Assembly: GCA_017622505.1 (NCBI GenBank)
Contig: JAGAQZ010000139.1
Location: 1-48,609, forward strand
Reading direction: 5' to 3'
From: Lachnospiraceae bacterium
GTDB lineage: Bacteria > Bacillota > Clostridia > Lachnospirales > Lachnospiraceae
DNA length: 48,609 nt
Position numbers and translations under genes: made by a program. The notes beneath the pieces are model-generated. The model was not told the origin of the DNA, searched no databases, and saw nothing but the letters and a program-made list of their open reading frames with translations. Shown in pieces: positions 45,287 to 48,609 of the stretch (the stretch's first letter is position 1; the number at the start of each line of letters is the position of its first letter).

Positions 45287-45979
45287 CTATTTTTTCTCCA
45301 CCATAGCCTCATATTTCATTTCTGCGATTTTCCAGTCCGAAATCGTGTCAATATCTTGTACTTCCAATTCAGAAACCACATAGGGAAGAACGTTGCCCAT
45401 CGTCAGAATTTTATTTTTCTTGAAATTCTCCGTGCGGAAGCAGTAAAACTGTCCCACATCATGATACCAGTGTTCCAAATCCTGAGAGCGGGTCAATGCA
45501 TGCTCAGGCTGGACGAACTGTAACTTCTCTTCTCGTATCACCAATCCACGTTGCGGCGGAAAGGAGAACGGTACCACAGGCATTAACGTATCTGCGTCAG
45601 AAGCCGCAAGTTTCTCCATACCTTCTTTTAATTTTACAGCAGTTACAAATGGTGCTGTAGGATAAATACAGCAGCCAAATTCAAAGTACTTACCGCGTTT
45701 CTCATACTCTCCTATCACTTCCAACAAAACATCCGTGGTAGTGGCGAAATCGTTGGCATTTTCATCACCGCGCATAAAAGGAACTACAGCGCCTGCCTTC
45801 CTCGCCAATTCCGCAATTTCTTCATCCTCGGTAGAGACCATTACTTCCTCAAAAATACCGCTGTTTAACGCTGCTTCAATAGAATATAAAAGAATCGGTT
45901 TTCCCAAGAATTCTTTTACATTTTTACGGGGGATTCTTTTACTTCCGCCTCTTGCGGTAATAATTGCTACTGCATTCAT
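45287..45979 (-). CDS. pseF: Pseudaminic acid cytidylyltransferase
   Basis: This 230-residue NeuA/PseF-family enzyme has ITARGGSKRIPRKNVKEFLGKPIL, the GVFEEVMVSTEDEEIAELA-like segment, CCIYPTAPFV and the HDVGQFYCF ending typical of PseF rather than NeuA. It activates pseudaminic acid with CTP. The other Pse enzymes in the window (PseI-PseH, PseG) lie about 30 kb away. AGGAG lies 6 bp before the ATG. A tRNA T-arm-like hairpin lies just upstream (45993-46011). Confidence 0.92.
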   Translation of the reverse strand: MNAVAIITARGGSKRIPRKNVKEFLGKPILLYSIEAALNSGIFEEVMVSTEDEEIAELARKAGAVVPFMRGDENANDFATTTDVLLEVIGEYEKRGKYFEFGCCIYPTAPFVTAVKLKEGMEKLAASDADTLMPVVPFSFPPQRGLVIREEKLQFVQPEHALTRSQDLEHWYHDVGQFYCFRTENFKKNKILTMGNVLPYVVSELEVQDIDTISDWKIAEMKYEAMVEKK

Positions 45980-45992
45980 TATTTTCTCCTAT

Positions 45993-46011
45993 TAGGGGTT
46001 CGATTCCCCTA
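45993..46011 (+). other. tRNA T-arm-like hairpin (possible tRNA 3' remnant)
   Basis: TAGGGG-TTCGATT-CCCCTA forms a 6-bp stem with a seven-base loop that matches the TTCRANN T-loop consensus on the plus strand, opposite to the operon. No acceptor 5' strand, anticodon arm or CCA is found nearby, so this is not a working tRNA. It lies between two minus-strand genes and may be a footprint of integration or a chance hairpin. Confidence 0.4.
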
Positions 46012-46014
46012 CGT

Positions 46015-46941
46015 TTATTTCTTCTCTTTTACAATGTAAATCGGTCTACCCTTAAGTTCAAGATATGACTTAGCCATATACATACCAATAATTCCGCTAC
46101 AGAACAGTTGAAGGCCTGCAAAGAACGTAATCATACACGCAAGCGATGGCCAGCCCGCAACCGGATCACCGAATACAACCGCCCGCACTACCAAAACACA
46201 TACTGCCACAAAAGCAATAAAGCAGAATAATAATCCGATAATGGACGCCCATACAAGAGGCGCAGTTGAGAATGCTACCATACCTTCCAATGAATACTTA
46301 AAAAGTGAAAAGAAATTCCACTTGGTTTTCCCTGCCACACGTTGGCGGTTTTCGAAAGGAATCCACTTGGTATCAAACCCAACCCAGCCAAAAATACCTT
46401 TGGAAAAACGGTTATACTCTTCCATAGAAAGAATCGCATCTACCATAACACGCTTCATAAAACGATAATCCCTGGCACCATCCACCATATCAATCTTTGC
46501 CATTTTATTCATAATGCGATAAAACATTCTTGCAAAAAATGATCGGATTACCGGCTCTCCCTTACGGTCCACGCGTCTGGTAGCCGCACAGTCAAAACCT
46601 TCTTCCGTTACCGCTTTATACATATCCGGCAACAATTCAGGCGGGTCCTGTAAATCAGCATCCATAATAACCACATAATCACCGGTTGCTTCTTTCATAC
46701 CTGCGTACATAGCAGCTTCTTTTCCGAAGTTTCTGGAAAAAAGCACGTAATGCACCTTCTCATCTTTTTCGGCCAAATCCTTCATTACCTGCGCCGTTTT
46801 ATCAGAACTTCCATCATTTACAAATACATATTCGAATTCTAAATACGGCATTGTCTGAATTACTTTTTCAGTTTCCTCATAAAAGAGTGGTAACGCCTCT
46901 TCTTCATTATAGCAGGGAACCACAAGAGAACATTTTTCCAT
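46015..46941 (-). CDS. GtrB-like polyprenyl-phosphate glycosyltransferase (GT2)
   Basis: This GT2 has CSLVVPCYNEEEALPLFYEETE, FSRNFGKEAAMYAGM, IMDADLQDPPELL, DYRFMKRVMVDAIL and NRQRVAGKTKWNFFSLFKYSLEGMVAFSTAPL, then two membrane spans. It is a GtrB/YkcC-like undecaprenyl-phosphate sugar synthase, paralogous to 42771-43694. ATG 46941 (308 residues) has a better ribosome-site distance (AAAGG 11 bp upstream) than ATG 46950. It follows a GT2 and precedes pseF and the GtrII-like gene. Confidence 0.92.
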   Translation of the reverse strand: MEKCSLVVPCYNEEEALPLFYEETEKVIQTMPYLEFEYVFVNDGSSDKTAQVMKDLAEKDEKVHYVLFSRNFGKEAAMYAGMKEATGDYVVIMDADLQDPPELLPDMYKAVTEEGFDCAATRRVDRKGEPVIRSFFARMFYRIMNKMAKIDMVDGARDYRFMKRVMVDAILSMEEYNRFSKGIFGWVGFDTKWIPFENRQRVAGKTKWNFFSLFKYSLEGMVAFSTAPLVWASIIGLLFCFIAFVAVCVLVVRAVVFGDPVAGWPSLACMITFFAGLQLFCSGIIGMYMAKSYLELKGRPIYIVKEKK

Positions 46942-46993
46942 GATCCTCATTACCTTTCTTTCAGTCGTTTTTATTAACTGTTCATTGAATTTA

Positions 46994-48031
46994 TCAATAG
47001 CCTTTTATTTTCTTACGGATTTTACGATAAGTAGTAAGCGCCGTATAATACCAGAAAAATTTAAACGGCGACTTACAATGCATTGCGGTTAATTTCTTAA
47101 CCTCATCATCCTGTTTTTCTTCAAAGTACGGATTGGTCGCATACTCCGGAAAATATGCCATAATTCCTTCTTTTAACAAGCGCAGATAAAAAATTCGCTT
47201 CTTAAAAAACGGCATATTAATCATATAAGAAAAAAGTGTATTCACATAAAACATTTCCGTAAAACGATACTCAATTTCTTCCGGATATTCTTCCAGAAAA
47301 CCTCTTTTATAACATTCCGCTAACAACATCTCCATTGCCTGCAGACGATTATTGCATTTCTCCACGCTGACATGATGTACCGTAGAAACACTGTGCTGAT
47401 AGTAATAATACAACGGCTCGTCCACATAAGCAAAATGCTTACAATACAACATTGTCAATACGCCGGCACAATTGTCCTCATAAAAGATATATTCCGGAAA
47501 CCAAATACCGTTATCATAAAAGATGGAACGCTTATATATCTTGGTCACCATACTGCCCGGAGTCAAAATCGCCTTGGCATATTTGGCGTCATCCATTGGA
47601 CCTTCCAATTCTTTTAACTCGCTTGGAATTTCCTGTCCCACTTCATAATTATGTTCATATTTGACGGAGTAATAGCAACCTACAATATCTGCACCGGTTT
47701 CCTCTGCTCTGGCAAGTAACTTTTCGAAATAATCGTGTGAAATCCAATCGTCACTATCCACAAATCCCAGCCATTCTCCGGTTGCTGCGCGAAGCCCCAA
47801 ATTTTTGGCACCACCCTGTCTTCGGTTGTTCGGTGAAGCAATCACTTTTACCTTATTAGGATGCTGTGCTTCGTATCTTCTAAGGACTTCCAAAGAATTG
47901 TCCGTGGATTTATCATCCACCGCAATAATTTCATAATCTTCAATTGTCTGTGCAAGGAGGGATTCCATACAGAATTCCAACTTTCCGTCTGCCACCATAT
48001 TATATACGGGCACTATAATGCTTAATTTCAT
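46994..48031 (-). CDS. Family 2 glycosyltransferase (EpsJ/CpsI-like)
   Basis: The 345-residue protein has a single GT2 domain with LSIIVPVYNMVADGKLEFCMESL, IIAVDDKSTDNSLEVL, RRQGGAKNLGLRAATGEWLGFVDSDDWIS (DxD) and a C-terminal helical part with basic residues. There is no membrane span. Such enzymes add one sugar to a lipid-linked oligosaccharide on the cytoplasmic side. It is directly downstream of the PglK-like ABC exporter gene, so it may help build that exporter's substrate. GAGGAG precedes the ATG. Confidence 0.92.
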   Translation of the reverse strand: MKLSIIVPVYNMVADGKLEFCMESLLAQTIEDYEIIAVDDKSTDNSLEVLRRYEAQHPNKVKVIASPNNRRQGGAKNLGLRAATGEWLGFVDSDDWISHDYFEKLLARAEETGADIVGCYYSVKYEHNYEVGQEIPSELKELEGPMDDAKYAKAILTPGSMVTKIYKRSIFYDNGIWFPEYIFYEDNCAGVLTMLYCKHFAYVDEPLYYYYQHSVSTVHHVSVEKCNNRLQAMEMLLAECYKRGFLEEYPEEIEYRFTEMFYVNTLFSYMINMPFFKKRIFYLRLLKEGIMAYFPEYATNPYFEEKQDDEVKKLTAMHCKSPFKFFWYYTALTTYRKIRKKIKGY

Positions 48032-48080
48032 TTCAGTCTCCTCATCCGATGACTGCCTTTAAATCATATTTCGCATCCGC

Positions 48081-48609
48081 CTAACGTTCGCGAACCGCCT
48101 TACCATCGCCGATGCGATATACCGCATCACACTTTTCTATCGTCTGTAAACGATGGGCAATAATAATCAACGTTTTATTTCCATGCAAACGATTAATAGA
48201 ATCCATAATCGCCTTCTCGGTATCGTTGTCCAAAGCAGAAGTTGCTTCATCCAATACCAACACTTCAGGGTCCTCATAAAGGGCTCTGGCAATACCGATA
48301 CGCTGTCTCTGACCGCCCGACAAACGAATTCCGCGCTCACCAATACCGGTATCCAAACCTTCCGGCAGTGATTTTACAAACTCATCAAGTTGCGCTTCTT
48401 TTAATACTTCCCAAATACGTTCCTCGCTAATCTCGTTTTCAGGGATACCGAAAGCTACGTTTTTACGGATTGTATCATCAATCATAAAAATAGTCTGGGG
48501 AATGTAGCCCACATTCTTCAACCACTTACGGTAATTTTCGCCATCAAAGATATCCTGGCCGTCAGCAGTGATTTTACCTTCCTGCATTACCAAAAGTCCC
48601 AGCATTACG
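48081..48609 (-). CDS. ABC exporter (PglK/MsbA-like), ATPase end only
   Basis: The frame is open to the window edge, so the membrane domain and Walker A are outside. The visible 176 codons have the Q-loop VGYIPQTIFMIDDTIRKNVAFG, the signature LSGGQRQRIGIARAL, Walker B VLVLDEATSALD and the switch His in IIAHRL. PQTIFMIDDTIRKNVAFGI resembles PglK, a flippase for lipid-linked oligosaccharides, more than drug exporters. As the first visible gene of the long operon it could flip the oligosaccharide built by the adjacent GT2 enzymes. Confidence 0.85.
   Translation of the reverse strand, partial: VMLGLLVMQEGKITADGQDIFDGENYRKWLKNVGYIPQTIFMIDDTIRKNVAFGIPENEISEERIWEVLKEAQLDEFVKSLPEGLDTGIGERGIRLSGGQRQRIGIARALYEDPEVLVLDEATSALDNDTEKAIMDSINRLHGNKTLIIIAHRLQTIEKCDAVYRIGDGKAVRER

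Noticed and set aside
45993..46011. Complete tRNA gene
   Set aside because: Only the T-arm is present. The acceptor 5' strand, D arm, anticodon arm and CCA end are missing.
1..48609. CRISPR array, prophage or insertion sequence
   Set aside because: No regularly spaced repeats, no transposase or integrase and no phage structural genes were found. The GH25 genes have membrane anchors and wall-binding domains, unlike phage endolysins.

Overview
The window looks like a chromosomal cell-surface polysaccharide and glycan locus from a low-to-moderate G+C Gram-positive anaerobe of the Clostridia, most likely a Lachnospiraceae member. This rests on strong AGGAGG-type ribosome binding sites, sigma-A-like promoters, membrane-anchored GH25 muramidases with choline-binding-type repeats and bacterial Ig-like domains, and the style of the sugar enzymes. 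The species cannot be named from the sequence. Almost everything lies on the minus strand. Three plus-strand genes (an AraC-type regulator, a small zinc-ribbon protein and an SGNH-like pseudo-hydrolase) sit between the minus-strand transcription units. No stretch over 300 bases lacks a gene; the longest gaps are 175-185 bp and hold promoters and terminators. No CRISPR array, intact tRNA, rRNA or insertion sequence was seen.

Layout, left to right. (1) 1-12.4 kb: a minus-strand operon read rfbB-rfbA-GH25-rfbC-wzm-wzt-methyltransferase/kinase-GT2-GT2. It makes dTDP-sugars, then assembles, caps and exports a polysaccharide through an ABC-2 transporter. (2) 12.5-17.0 kb: what appear to be the two halves of one large membrane protein, separated by a pseudaminic-acid cassette (a PseI-PseH fusion and PseG). 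(3) 17.0-20.2 kb: a 1028-residue membrane-anchored GH25 protein with its own promoter and terminator. (4) 20.3-24.8 kb: gmd-fcl-manC-manA, the GDP-mannose/GDP-L-fucose operon, closed by a clear terminator and divergent from an araC-type gene. (5) 26.1-29.6 kb: a PTPS-related multi-pass membrane protein and a divergent SGNH-like pseudo-enzyme. (6) 29.6-48.6 kb: a long, tightly packed minus-strand operon. It starts at a PglK/MsbA-type ABC exporter cut by the window edge and continues through GT2 enzymes, pseF, a GtrII-type transferase, an acyltransferase, several GT-C-like multi-pass proteins, wecE, a GNAT acetyltransferase, an SGNH esterase and a final polyprenyl-phosphate GT2.

Together the genes supply or partly supply dTDP-L-rhamnose (rfbD not in view), dTDP-Fuc4N and probably its N-acetyl form, GDP-L-fucose and CMP-pseudaminic acid (pseB and pseC not in view). 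They also encode two export systems and four GtrB/DPM1-like polyprenyl-phosphate sugar synthases, each near multi-pass proteins that could use the lipid-linked sugars outside the membrane. The most notable points are a Gram-positive counterpart of the WbdD/Wzt chain-termination and export system, the membrane-protein gene apparently split by a Pse cassette, a catalytically dead SGNH paralog, and two anchored muramidases embedded in the polysaccharide locus.
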